From a virus: a stretch of 27,797 nucleotides of DNA. Position 1 is the stretch's first letter. Each line of letters starts with the position of its first letter. Positions 1-5,952 of the stretch are shown here, one piece after another. Below the pieces are notes generated by a model. It worked only from the letters and a program-made list of their open reading frames with translations. It was not told the origin of the DNA and made no database searches. A program made the translations under genes and the position numbers. The stretch is taken from positions 1 to 27,797 of IMG/VR virus record IMGVR_UViG_3300029893_000056. One strand, written 5' to 3'.

Positions 1-4
1 CATG

Positions 5-13
5 TGATATAAT
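5..13 (+). promoter_or_regulatory. Extended -10 promoter of tnpB
   Basis: The sequence TGA-TATAAT is a perfect extended -10 element (TGN plus TATAAT). The hexamer ends six bases before the tnpB ATG at 20. Initiation about seven bases downstream would fall on or next to the start codon, so the transcript is probably leaderless; no Shine-Dalgarno sequence lies between. Any -35 region would be outside the window. Confidence 0.6.
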
Positions 14-19
14 ATAGCC

Positions 20-1138
20 ATGAAAACCGTTAAAACAGTCAAGTGTAAACTCCAAGTTAATACCGAACAAGCCAATATCCTCCTGGAAACCTTGGGGCGA
101 TTTGCTGCTGCTTGCAATGACATTCTACAAGTTTCGTTGGACAACAAAACAACTAACAAAGTGAAATTGCAACATCTTTGCTACCACGCTATTAAGGAAA
201 AGTACGGCCTCCACGCTAACCTTGTTATCCGTGCTATTGCCCGGGTCGCCGAAGCAGCCAAAAAGAAGCGTAAACAATCCAAGCCCAGGGAGTTCAAGCC
301 CACCGGTATGAGCCTCGACGCCCGCACCTTCTCTTTTATCGAGAAACGGGAAGAGGTTTCTATTGCCACCATAAACGGCAGGCTCAAACTTAAACTTGAC
401 ATCGGCAACTTCCAACGTGGTCTTCTCGCCGGACAGAAGCTTACTGCGGCTACACTCTGCTACAACCGTAGAACCAAAGAGTTCTATATCCATATCGTGG
501 TCAACCGTGAAGTTCCCTTCCCACCCAAAGACGGTAACATTATTAGCGTTGACCGTGGCATCTACAACATCGCCACCACCTCCAACGGTCTGAAATTCTC
601 CGGACGGCAAGCCATGCACGTCCGGAAGCATTACTCCAAACTGCGGCAGTCTCTGCAAGCCAAAGGCACGACCGGAGCAAAATACCTCCTGAAACGGCTG
701 TCGGGCAAAGAGCGGAGATGGATGGCCGACCTCAACCACAGGATCAGCAAGGCGATTGTTCAGTCCTGTAAACCCGGAGATGTCAACGTGATGGAAAACC
801 TGAAACACATCCGCGACCGTATCCGGGTAGCTAGGAAGCAACGGCAAATCCAGCACTCTTGGGCGTTCGGGCAACTCGGTAGCTTTATCGAATACAAAGC
901 CGCCGAACGTGGTATCGCCGTGGTCTATGTTGATCCCCGACATACCAGCCAGAAATGCCCTGTTTGTGGTCACATCTCCCGAAACAATCGCCATAAGCAT
1001 CTTTTCCGTTGCTCCTCCTGTGGTTATGTCGCTAACGCCGACCTCAATGCCGCAGTCAATATCCGTCAGGTCTATCTTGAGACGCTGGCGGATGGGCTAT
1101 CGTCAACTAGCCCTGAAGCATCAGTTGCTTGCGGCTAG
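20..1138 (+). CDS. tnpB: TnpB RNA-guided endonuclease (IS605 OrfB family)
   Basis: This 372-residue protein belongs to the TnpB family, the RNA-guided nuclease ancestor of Cas12. In known members it cuts the vacated donor site next to a TAM, guided by a reRNA made from the element's right end. All catalytic signatures look intact: RuvC-I Asp178 in SVDRG, RuvC-II Glu259 in VMENL, RuvC-III Asp341 in NADLNAA. The zinc ribbon between them has Cys313, Cys316, Cys331 and Cys334 (CPVCG and CSSCG). Length matches the usual 350-420 residues. The N-terminal 130 residues correspond to the WED/REC region. The ATG at 20 lies directly downstream of an extended -10 box. The gene is on the plus strand and appears inserted into the end of a phage gene cassette. 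No frameshift or internal stop is seen. Confidence 0.95.
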   Translation: MKTVKTVKCKLQVNTEQANILLETLGRFAAACNDILQVSLDNKTTNKVKLQHLCYHAIKEKYGLHANLVIRAIARVAEAAKKKRKQSKPREFKPTGMSLDARTFSFIEKREEVSIATINGRLKLKLDIGNFQRGLLAGQKLTAATLCYNRRTKEFYIHIVVNREVPFPPKDGNIISVDRGIYNIATTSNGLKFSGRQAMHVRKHYSKLRQSLQAKGTTGAKYLLKRLSGKERRWMADLNHRISKAIVQSCKPGDVNVMENLKHIRDRIRVARKQRQIQHSWAFGQLGSFIEYKAAERGIAVVYVDPRHTSQKCPVCGHISRNNRHKHLFRCSSCGYVANADLNAAVNIRQVYLETLADGLSSTSPEASVACG

Positions 1139-1189
1139 GTGCAAGCCCCCGAATTTATTCGGTGGTAGTTGACTTAACATAAATTCCAC
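1091..1189 (+). ncRNA. Predicted TnpB reRNA (omega-RNA) 3' scaffold plus guide
   Basis: The 3' end of tnpB and the element end contain three stacked hairpins: GGGCTA/TAGCCC (1094-1099 with 1108-1113), GCTTGC/GCAAGC (1127-1132 with 1141-1146, spanning the tnpB stop codon), and CCGAA/TTCGG (1149-1162). The first loop contains GTCAAC (1102-1107), which is exactly complementary to the terminal GTTGAC (1168-1173), giving a six-pair pseudoknot. Known TnpB reRNAs overlap the tnpB 3' end, have such a pseudoknot, and continue into flanking DNA as a guide of roughly 16-20 nt. The guide here would start at 1174. The 5' end of the RNA is not determined. Confidence 0.65.
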
Positions 1190-1499
1190 AACCTTTCTTT
1201 AATTTTCTTTTAATCCGCTCATGAATAATACTGCCGTAACCGTGCACCGTCGGCACAGCTGGCCATTCGCCCTTTCCTTTAGCAACCGGCACGTAATAAA
1301 TAAATCCCTGATAGCTGCAGCGGAAGATAGGACACAATTGCCCGCCGCGTCGCTCAAGCTCTATCGGCTCACCGGGATCTTGCAGTGCTTCCTGGATAAC
1401 CTCAATAACCCGATGAGCAGGCAGAGAAGCTACTTCTTCTTGAAATCTCTGCACGGCATGGGGCGAAATGTAGTATGGTTGCTTAAAATGTTTCAGCAT
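1155..1499 (-). CDS. Hypothetical protein, C-terminus replaced by IS end
   Basis: I do not recognise this 114-residue protein. It opens with MLKHFKQPYYISPHAVQRF, an Ile-Ser-Pro-His-Ala pattern loosely reminiscent of DUF4258-type proteins. A central segment (ERRGGQLCPIFRC...GFIYYVPVAKGKGEW) looks like a small beta-sheet domain. I chose the ATG at 1499 over the upstream TTG at 1517 because GAGGAAG sits nine bases before it. It overlaps the 3' end of the upstream gene (stop at 1483), so the two are coupled. The last residues and stop codon (STTTE, stop at 1155) are read from the tnpB element's right end, so the original C-terminus is lost or altered. Function is unknown. Confidence 0.6.
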   Translation of the reverse strand: MLKHFKQPYYISPHAVQRFQEEVASLPAHRVIEVIQEALQDPGEPIELERRGGQLCPIFRCSYQGFIYYVPVAKGKGEWPAVPTVHGYGSIIHERIKRKLKKGCGIYVKSTTTE

Positions 1500-1953
1500 C
1501 GACAGCCACTTCCTCAAACTGCGCTTCGTACGGCCGCTCCCGTTCCAGCCTGTCCCGCACCAGGAATATTATTAAACTTGTTTTACGGAATATTAAATCT
1601 AATACTGCACGGTGATCCGCCGATTCCAGTATATCTGTTAAAAATTGTCTGCGGTCATTGCCGATTTCGTACAATGATCCATCCGGGCCTTTCATCATGG
1701 TTACTAAGCCATCCGGGACGGTCTTTGCCCATTTTGGCTTTATGCTGGTACAAGCCAGCTTTGGTTTTAGTTTTTCAATAAACTCACCTAGATCGTCAGC
1801 ACGCTTAGCAGCTGATTTTACCGCACTTTCGATTGTTCCCCACATGTCCGGGGCCACTTTGAATTTCTTCATGTCCCTGGAGCGATATAAAACATAAACC
1901 AAAAATGCACCTACAGCAGCATCCTCGTTGCTTGTGTCGAAGTTATAAATCAT
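1483..1953 (-). CDS. Hypothetical protein of the post-lysis cassette
   Basis: This is a 156-residue acidic, mostly helical protein of unknown function. I place the start at the ATG at 1953 (MIYNFDTSNEDAA) because GGAGGG lies eight bases upstream. The longer GTG-started frame from 2025 has no ribosome site and would overlap the preceding gene. The middle (residues 35-70) is Lys-rich and helical. The C-terminal stretch SLIIFLVRDRLERERPYE combines a hydrophobic strand or helix with a charged tail. There is no signal peptide and no motif I can assign. It follows the helix-turn-helix gene by 35 bases and overlaps the next gene, so it is probably co-transcribed with the Csf1-like gene. Confidence 0.7.
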   Translation of the reverse strand: MIYNFDTSNEDAAVGAFLVYVLYRSRDMKKFKVAPDMWGTIESAVKSAAKRADDLGEFIEKLKPKLACTSIKPKWAKTVPDGLVTMMKGPDGSLYEIGNDRRQFLTDILESADHRAVLDLIFRKTSLIIFLVRDRLERERPYEAQFEEVAVDAETF

Positions 1954-1988
1954 CTCAAAATCCCTCCATTCGCATTCTTGCCAGGGCA

Positions 1989-2291
1989 TCATGGGTCGCT
2001 TCTGATTTTTTTCCTGTGCCGGCACATCTTGACCTTGACCGCCCGCGGACTGCGCCGCTTTAACCGCTGGGCTATTTTTGCCGCTGGCCAGCCCAGCATA
2101 TAGCCCTTCGTAAGCAGGCTCACCTCCTCGTCCGTCCAGTTTGGCACGCTTTTAAAACGAGTGTGCTTATATACTGCGCTCTTGCTGCGTCCAAGTACCT
2201 GCGCTATCTCATAGCCAGTCAAGCGTGAGCTGGCCCGCAGGTCCTGTATCTTTTGCTTCTCTTCCGGTGTCAGCGGCAGGTGGCGGCTCAT
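1989..2291 (-). CDS. Small protein with two helix-turn-helix segments
   Basis: This 100-residue basic protein starts at the ATG at 2291, preceded by CAGGAGGTGG about eight bases upstream. An upstream in-frame start at 2402 has no such site. Residues 8-42 (TPEEKQKIQDLRASSRLTGYEIAQVLGRSKSAVYKHTR region) form a typical helix-turn-helix with the recognition helix at GRSKSAVYKH. Residues 50-95 begin with WTDEEVSLLTKGY and read like a SANT/Myb or GcrA-type helix-turn-helix ending in a basic RHRKK tail. It overlaps the end of the Csf1-like gene by 83 bases in another frame. It is probably a DNA-binding regulator of the cassette or of phage transcription; that role is inference. Confidence 0.75.
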   Translation of the reverse strand: MSRHLPLTPEEKQKIQDLRASSRLTGYEIAQVLGRSKSAVYKHTRFKSVPNWTDEEVSLLTKGYMLGWPAAKIAQRLKRRSPRAVKVKMCRHRKKIRSDP

Positions 2292-3012
2292 CGAATTCCA
2301 CCTCCTGCCCCGGCTTTTCTTCCTCCTGCCTCTCCCGCTTCTGCGCCACAAACAACGCCAGCTCAAAAAGCGGCCTGCCTCGCCAGTCGACGACATTCGC
2401 ATCCAGCCTTTCCCATCGCCGCAGGCCGCACTCTTTTATGCGGTGCTGGCTGTAGCGGCCTGTGGCAATTTCTTCTTTGGTGAAGTAAACATAAAGAGCT
2501 TCTACGGCCTCAAGGACGCTTTTCAGCTTTTCCGGGATAACATGAACTGCCTGGTCTTCCAGCAGCACCGTAAACTTCTCCCGGTCAAGGTTTACCGGCG
2601 CTTTAAACGACAGGTGGCGCTGCCCGCTTACTGCCAGACACATCACAAACGGCGGCTCCGGCGGCGCAAGCAAAATATCCTGCCATTTGGAGCGGGACGG
2701 GTGGAGAATATACTCCACTGTGGCCAGAATAGAATAGTTCCGCAGTTCGCGCATAGACAGGCAGAAGGCGCACCCGGCGCAGACCGAAGCGCTGCCCTGC
2801 CCCCTGGCGTAGGGGTGGTCGGTAAAAGTGTCCTTTATGGCCTTCTTCGTCGGCAACCCCAGCCCGCCGGTCTCGCCGCCGCACAGCCAGCAGGTTTCAT
2901 CTGGTACAGAGACAAGCGGCGGGTCAACATATTCTATTATCTTGCCGTCCCGTAACTCAATCTGGCCGGTCTTGAGTGCCGCTTGGCGTATAAGCTGGCT
3001 TGCCGTTAACAT
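2209..3012 (-). CDS. csf1: Csf1-like protein (type IV CRISPR-Cas zinc-finger subunit homologue)
   Basis: This 267-residue protein resembles Csf1, the small Cas8-like subunit of type IV CRISPR-Cas effectors. The N-terminal zinc finger has Cys41 and Cys44 (CWLCGG) paired with Cys78 and Cys81 (VCAGCAFC), separated by FTDHPYARGQGSAS. It is followed by PFVMCLAVSGQRHLSFKAPV (121-140), which I associate with the Csf1 core signature, and by a helical part with YFTKEEIATGRYSQH (176-190). A Glu/Pro-rich disordered tail (228-258) ends in QLTLDWL. The ATG at 3012 has GGAGGTG eight bases upstream and overlaps the RHH gene. No csf2, csf3, cas5, cas6, dinG or CRISPR array is nearby, so it is an orphan. Assignment is from remembered family motifs, not a search. 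It could instead be a divergent zinc-ribbon family. Confidence 0.65.
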   Translation of the reverse strand: MLTASQLIRQAALKTGQIELRDGKIIEYVDPPLVSVPDETCWLCGGETGGLGLPTKKAIKDTFTDHPYARGQGSASVCAGCAFCLSMRELRNYSILATVEYILHPSRSKWQDILLAPPEPPFVMCLAVSGQRHLSFKAPVNLDREKFTVLLEDQAVHVIPEKLKSVLEAVEALYVYFTKEEIATGRYSQHRIKECGLRRWERLDANVVDWRGRPLFELALFVAQKRERQEEEKPGQEVEFDEPPPAADTGREAKDTGPAGQLTLDWL

Positions 3013-3142
3013 GCTGGCTGCACCTCCAGTTCACAAATATTTTGGCCACAAATTCCCCCACGGTCTGCCCGGCGTCAATGGCTGCTTTTTTGATTTCGCG
3101 CCAGACTTCTCTTTCGATGAATAAGCTGGTTTTAATGCGCAT
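2957..3142 (-). CDS. Small ribbon-helix-helix (CopG-like) DNA-binding protein
   Basis: This 61-residue protein opens with MRIKTSLFIEREVWREIKKA, a beta-strand followed by an amphipathic helix, then a Gly-containing turn (AGQTVGEFV) and a second helix. This is the ribbon-helix-helix layout of CopG/Arc-like repressors and antitoxins. The C-terminal 20 residues look disordered. The ATG at 3142 is preceded by AAAGGAGGACAGGCGT, a strong ribosome site. It is the first gene after the lysis-operon terminator and overlaps the Csf1-like gene by 56 bases, so it likely heads that cassette and may autoregulate it. No partner toxin is recognisable. Confidence 0.7.
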   Translation of the reverse strand: MRIKTSLFIEREVWREIKKAAIDAGQTVGEFVAKIFVNWRCSQHVNGKPAYTPSGTQDRPD

Positions 3143-3192
3143 ACGCCTGTCCTCCTTTCTTTATTTCTTTTTTTCTGCCGCCAGAGGCATAA

Positions 3193-3219
3193 AAAAAGCA
3201 GGAGATTATCCCGCTTTTT
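3193..3219 (-). terminator. Intrinsic terminator of the lysis/late operon
   Basis: On the minus strand AAAAAGCGGG pairs with CCTGCTTTTT (one G-U pair) around a short loop and runs into a stretch of seven T. It starts two bases after the endolysin stop codon, so it closes the late operon. Confidence 0.8.
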
Positions 3220-3220
3220 C

Positions 3221-3814
3221 TTATCCTACAATTAACAGCATATGATTGATAACTTTAAACGCCCAGTTCTTATCCGTAGCATATTTTACATTTATCCCTG
3301 CTGGAGTAGGACCGTTGTAAAAACTCCCCGAAGGGTATAAATACCGCCTTACCAGTAAAGAGCAAACGTCCTCAATGCTCTCTTTGAAGCTGCCGTAACT
3401 TTTTGCGCTGTTATATGGGTCTCCGTCGAAAGCTCTCAGGCCGTACAGGTTCTTTTTATCCTGCGCTATCCTGCTCCTGCCGAAGTCAGATTCATGGCAG
3501 GCCAAGGCACATAAAAAAACAGCATTGACACACCATTTTTCTTCTGCTTCTATCCATGTCTTTCCCAGTCCAGCTAGGGGCATATTTTTGACGTACGTAT
3601 CAAGCATTTCCACATTGCCACCGGAAGGCAAGCGCAAATCCATATTCTGGCTCGGGGAGAGCGGCTTATCTTTGATAATTATTTTCATGTCCGGAAACCA
3701 ATCAAATTTAAAGCCAAGCCCCCTGATTAAATCAGCACTTCGGCTGTAGGTGCGGCCTTCAATTAGCACGCCGTCCTGGATAAACTGGCCGTTTTTGTAG
3801 ATTTTAACCGTCAT
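3221..3814 (-). CDS. Endolysin: glucosaminidase-type peptidoglycan hydrolase
   Basis: This 197-residue lysin has a GH73/FlgJ-like glucosaminidase core (about residues 75-195). The probable catalytic Glu108 lies in CHESDFG, followed by the family pattern KNLYGLRAFDGDP and SYGSFKESIEDV. The N-terminal 50 residues (VYKNGQ-like strand, then GRTYSRSADLIRGLGFKFDW and KIIIKD) look like a copper-amine-oxidase-N/stalk-type beta domain, here probably a wall-binding module. There is no signal peptide, so release needs the holin encoded immediately upstream; the two genes overlap by 11 bases. Cleavage of the glycan backbone during host lysis is the expected role. Family assignment is firm; the exact bond cut is inferred. 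Confidence 0.85.
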   Translation of the reverse strand: MTVKIYKNGQFIQDGVLIEGRTYSRSADLIRGLGFKFDWFPDMKIIIKDKPLSPSQNMDLRLPSGGNVEMLDTYVKNMPLAGLGKTWIEAEEKWCVNAVFLCALACHESDFGRSRIAQDKKNLYGLRAFDGDPYNSAKSYGSFKESIEDVCSLLVRRYLYPSGSFYNGPTPAGINVKYATDKNWAFKVINHMLLIVG

Positions 3815-4220
3815 TAGTTTTCGCCTCGCTGGTTTTTTTCTTTAGCTGTTGCAACGCTTCCAGCAGTGCGGGCGGTATGGCCACTCCACAGCGGCCCAAG
3901 TTCTCCAGCACAGAAAGTGCCTCGTTGCCCATGTAAAAGTAGATAGCCACATATCTTAGTATTTCCTGCCCTATGGCCCGATCCAGCCAGTATCCTATAG
4001 CCACGGGAATGAACAACATGATCTTTTTCGCAATACCGAACATACCAATGTTGCTATCCAGCTTTTTCTCGTGCCATGCGGCTACTACACCAGTTACATA
4101 ATCAAATATGACAAAAATTACAAGGATCTGTAATACCAAGTCCCAGCCCCCCAACAGCCACGAAAGTCCAGCACCAACAAAAGCAACAAGCCATTTAAGT
4201 TGTGTTAATACGTTGTCCAT
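3804..4220 (-). CDS. Phage holin (toxin secretion/phage lysis holin family)
   Basis: This 138-residue membrane protein matches the Phage_holin_4_1 family. Hydrophobic segments lie at about residues 10-28, 29-50 (the family hallmark FVIFDYVTGVVAAW), 67-84 (IMLFIPVAIGYWL) and 90-108 (ILRYVAIYFYMGNEALSVLEN). A charged Lys-rich C-terminal tail follows. I start at the ATG at 4220; the GTG at 4229 is itself part of the AGGAGGTG ribosome site. Its stop overlaps the endolysin start by 11 bases, so the pair is translationally coupled. It forms the membrane lesion that releases the endolysin. Confidence 0.88.
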   Translation of the reverse strand: MDNVLTQLKWLVAFVGAGLSWLLGGWDLVLQILVIFVIFDYVTGVVAAWHEKKLDSNIGMFGIAKKIMLFIPVAIGYWLDRAIGQEILRYVAIYFYMGNEALSVLENLGRCGVAIPPALLEALQQLKKKTSEAKTNDG

Positions 4221-4232
4221 TTTATTCACCTC

Positions 4233-4865
4233 CTATAAATATACCAGCGCCCTAGGGTTGTGAACGCTCAGGTGCTTCTGCAGTGCTTCCTTGCCGCTTG
4301 CTCCCGTAAAATTGTGTATAGCTTTAAAGATACCAACTTGAGCAGAAGTAACTTTAGCCTTCTGCCCCCAAAGGCCCATACAAAAAGCCTCCATGTGGAG
4401 GCGTTCCCCTTGCAGCCAGAAGGAAAACTCGTCCGCAAAGTCCTCCTGGCTGGGGATGTGCGGATACTCCCGGCCAGACAGCTTTGAATGCGTCCGCATA
4501 ACAAAGTCCAGTTCTTTTCCCGTCAGTTTGCTCCATTTCTGCCATAGCGGATCGTCTTTTTTCTCATTCGGCAAGAATCGGAAATGCACATAATGCCCTA
4601 ATTCATGCCCAAAAATACCGACCTGTGAGCGGAAGTACAATTCTAAGCCCACGTCCGGCAAAATTAAAACGGGAATACGTATAGTCCTAGGCCACTCAAA
4701 ATGTGGCCTCATGTCATTCGGATGGCCCGTTTTCGGCATATCGCCGGGCAGGAGCAAATGTATCTCCAGGTCAGGGAAGGCTTTATCCGTGTCTATGCCT
4801 GCCAGCAGGGGAGCAAAGTAACGGTAATAAAGCATTAAGAAATCTGGTCTACCGAATGTTTTCAA
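4233..4865 (-). CDS. Zinc metallopeptidase (HELGH) in the lysis cassette
   Basis: This 210-residue protein carries a zincin motif HELGH (His87, Glu88, His91) within FGHELGHYVHF. A second motif, SQEDFADEFSFWL (139-151), could supply the third zinc ligand from Glu141 or Glu146. The spacing of about 50 residues resembles anthrax-lethal-factor-like (ATLF) and related gluzincins more than the IrrE/ImmA family, but this is a motif-level judgement. No signal peptide or membrane segment is seen. The TTG start at 4865 follows GGGGGTG by five bases; an internal ATG at 4835 is the alternative. It lies between a terminator hairpin and the holin gene, 12 bases from the latter, so it is probably expressed with lysis genes. 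Substrate is unknown. Confidence 0.7.
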   Translation of the reverse strand: MKTFGRPDFLMLYYRYFAPLLAGIDTDKAFPDLEIHLLLPGDMPKTGHPNDMRPHFEWPRTIRIPVLILPDVGLELYFRSQVGIFGHELGHYVHFRFLPNEKKDDPLWQKWSKLTGKELDFVMRTHSKLSGREYPHIPSQEDFADEFSFWLQGERLHMEAFCMGLWGQKAKVTSAQVGIFKAIHNFTGASGKEALQKHLSVHNPRALVYL

Positions 4866-4884
4866 TACAACACCCCCAAATAAA

Positions 4885-4902
4885 AAGAGCCTTGCGGCTC
4901 TT
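4885..4902 (-). terminator. Intrinsic terminator upstream of the lysis genes
   Basis: The minus strand reads AAGAGCC-GCAA-GGCTCTT followed by TTTATTT: a seven-pair stem with a GNRA tetraloop and a U tract. It lies between the last tail-fibre gene and the metallopeptidase gene. The lysis genes therefore depend on readthrough, antitermination or a local promoter that I could not identify. Confidence 0.85.
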
Positions 4903-4920
4903 GTACTACACTTCTTAAAC

Positions 4921-5616
4921 CTATAGCGAAATGTTTTCTTCCTTCAGTTTCGTAAATATTTTCTCCCAACCACTACCTTTCGAATCAGCCTTAAACTTGA
5001 CCAACCGAGCCACTAAATCTTCTTCAGTTACGTGATACTCTACAGTTTCTACAGGTACATTTTTAATCGGGTCAACAGCTAAAACGTCACTGCATAAATG
5101 ATAAGCTAATTTGCCTTCAGGATTTAAATATGCTTTTTCTCTCAGTTGCGGAAATGCTACCCCTTTGTTTTTGGGTATATTGCACTTAAAAGCTATTTCT
5201 TGTTCTGCTGTTACCTTTCTGGTGCTCCATTGCGGTTGAGATAATTTAAAACCACTGTACCCATAGAAGGCCGTAAATGCTGATGTACCTGCATTATTAA
5301 ATCCAATGCGTGCATATAAGCTATTCGTCAATATACGATGCACTGTAACATTTCTGTTATCTTCGTAGGAGGTATGGGTGACATTTCTAAAATGCATCCT
5401 TGCAGTAATGCCATTATAATCATAATAGCTAATACAATTTATATTACAGTTGCCGCCAGAGAATCCTATTTCAACCCACCATGTCTCGTTCGCTGCAGGC
5501 TGAATATCGACAAATACTTCTGTAGTCGCGGGTATATTAACACTACCTTGTACCTGCGTAATAATTGCACTCCAAAAAGGAAACTTTGTTCGTTCGGGAA
5601 ACACACTCTGTCCCAT
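4921..5616 (-). CDS. Putative tail fibre or receptor-binding protein
   Basis: This 231-residue protein is not assigned to a named family. Residues 20-130 are rich in Tyr, Asn, Thr and Phe with alternating hydrophobics (WWVEIGFSGG, TAFYGYSGFKL), a pattern of a beta-sandwich binding domain. The C-terminal 60 residues are charged and helical (VTEEDLVARLVKFKADSKGS). The region is visibly more AT-rich than the neighbouring tail genes, a common sign of exchange in adhesin genes. The start overlaps the preceding stop as TAATG with GGAGGTG upstream, so translation is coupled. It is the last structural gene before a terminator, the usual place for host-range proteins; that function is inferred from position. 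Confidence 0.6.
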   Translation of the reverse strand: MGQSVFPERTKFPFWSAIITQVQGSVNIPATTEVFVDIQPAANETWWVEIGFSGGNCNINCISYYDYNGITARMHFRNVTHTSYEDNRNVTVHRILTNSLYARIGFNNAGTSAFTAFYGYSGFKLSQPQWSTRKVTAEQEIAFKCNIPKNKGVAFPQLREKAYLNPEGKLAYHLCSDVLAVDPIKNVPVETVEYHVTEEDLVARLVKFKADSKGSGWEKIFTKLKEENISL

Positions 5617-5948
5617 TATACGCTCACCTCCGAACCGAATAAGCTAAAACTAAAATTAGCACTTGAGGCATAGACAGTCACTATATCGGTTGCGGCAAGT
5701 GTAAGCCCCAAAGTTGCAGCTAAGGTTGAGTTTGCGCCAAGAGACGCATCGTAGTAAACATAGTGCTGGTTCGCTATCACCGCTCCCGCAGGACGCACGG
5801 CGACACGGAAAGTGCCGGAAGCTGCCTCTCTGTTGCAGACCATAAGAGAACTGACTACTGCAGCCCTGCTTGCGGGCACGGTGTAAATGTCAGTATTCGT
5901 TGCCGCCGCTGGTGCAGATTGACCTAAGACTTTCAATGTTTCAGGCAT
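5616..5948 (-). CDS. Small tail-associated beta-sandwich protein
   Basis: This 110-residue protein begins MPETLKVLGQSAPAAATNTD and continues with YTVPASRAAVVSSLMVCNR. I recognise this pattern from small accessory tail proteins of Gram-positive phages: a Val/Thr-rich beta-sandwich (residues 15-108) without charged helices. It has no catalytic motif and no signal peptide. It lies between two tail-tip genes, five bases from one and overlapping the other by one base. A role as a fibre subunit or decoration module of the tail tip is inferred from composition and position. Confidence 0.6.
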   Translation of the reverse strand: MPETLKVLGQSAPAAATNTDIYTVPASRAAVVSSLMVCNREAASGTFRVAVRPAGAVIANQHYVYYDASLGANSTLAATLGLTLAATDIVTVYASSANFSFSLFGSEVSV

Positions 5949-5952
5949 AAAA

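Larger units (their letters stand above)
1..1173 (+). mobile_element. IS200/IS605-family element carrying only tnpB (left end outside window)
   Basis: The element has one plus-strand tnpB gene, opposite to all other genes here, followed by a subterminal hairpin (CCGAA, loop TTTA, TTCGG at 1149-1162) and a probable right end at GTTGAC (1168-1173). There is no tnpA transposase in view, as in IS1341-type elements that move in trans. The left end is cut off by the window, so the target motif (TAM) cannot be read. The right boundary is inferred from the base-pairing of GTTGAC with a loop in the predicted reRNA. The element sits in the 3' end of the minus-strand gene that stops at 1155. Confidence 0.75.

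Noticed and set aside
125-1000. 291-codon open frame antisense to tnpB
   Set aside because: It mirrors the codon pattern of an intact, well-recognised tnpB gene and has no ribosome site or known motif.
1155-3142. Search for a CRISPR array near the Csf1-like gene
   Set aside because: No direct repeats with regular spacing were seen on reading the region or the rest of the window.
2957-3142. Toxin-antitoxin pair headed by the ribbon-helix-helix gene
   Set aside because: The partner gene is a 267-residue Csf1-like protein with no toxin fold or catalytic motif that I can recognise.
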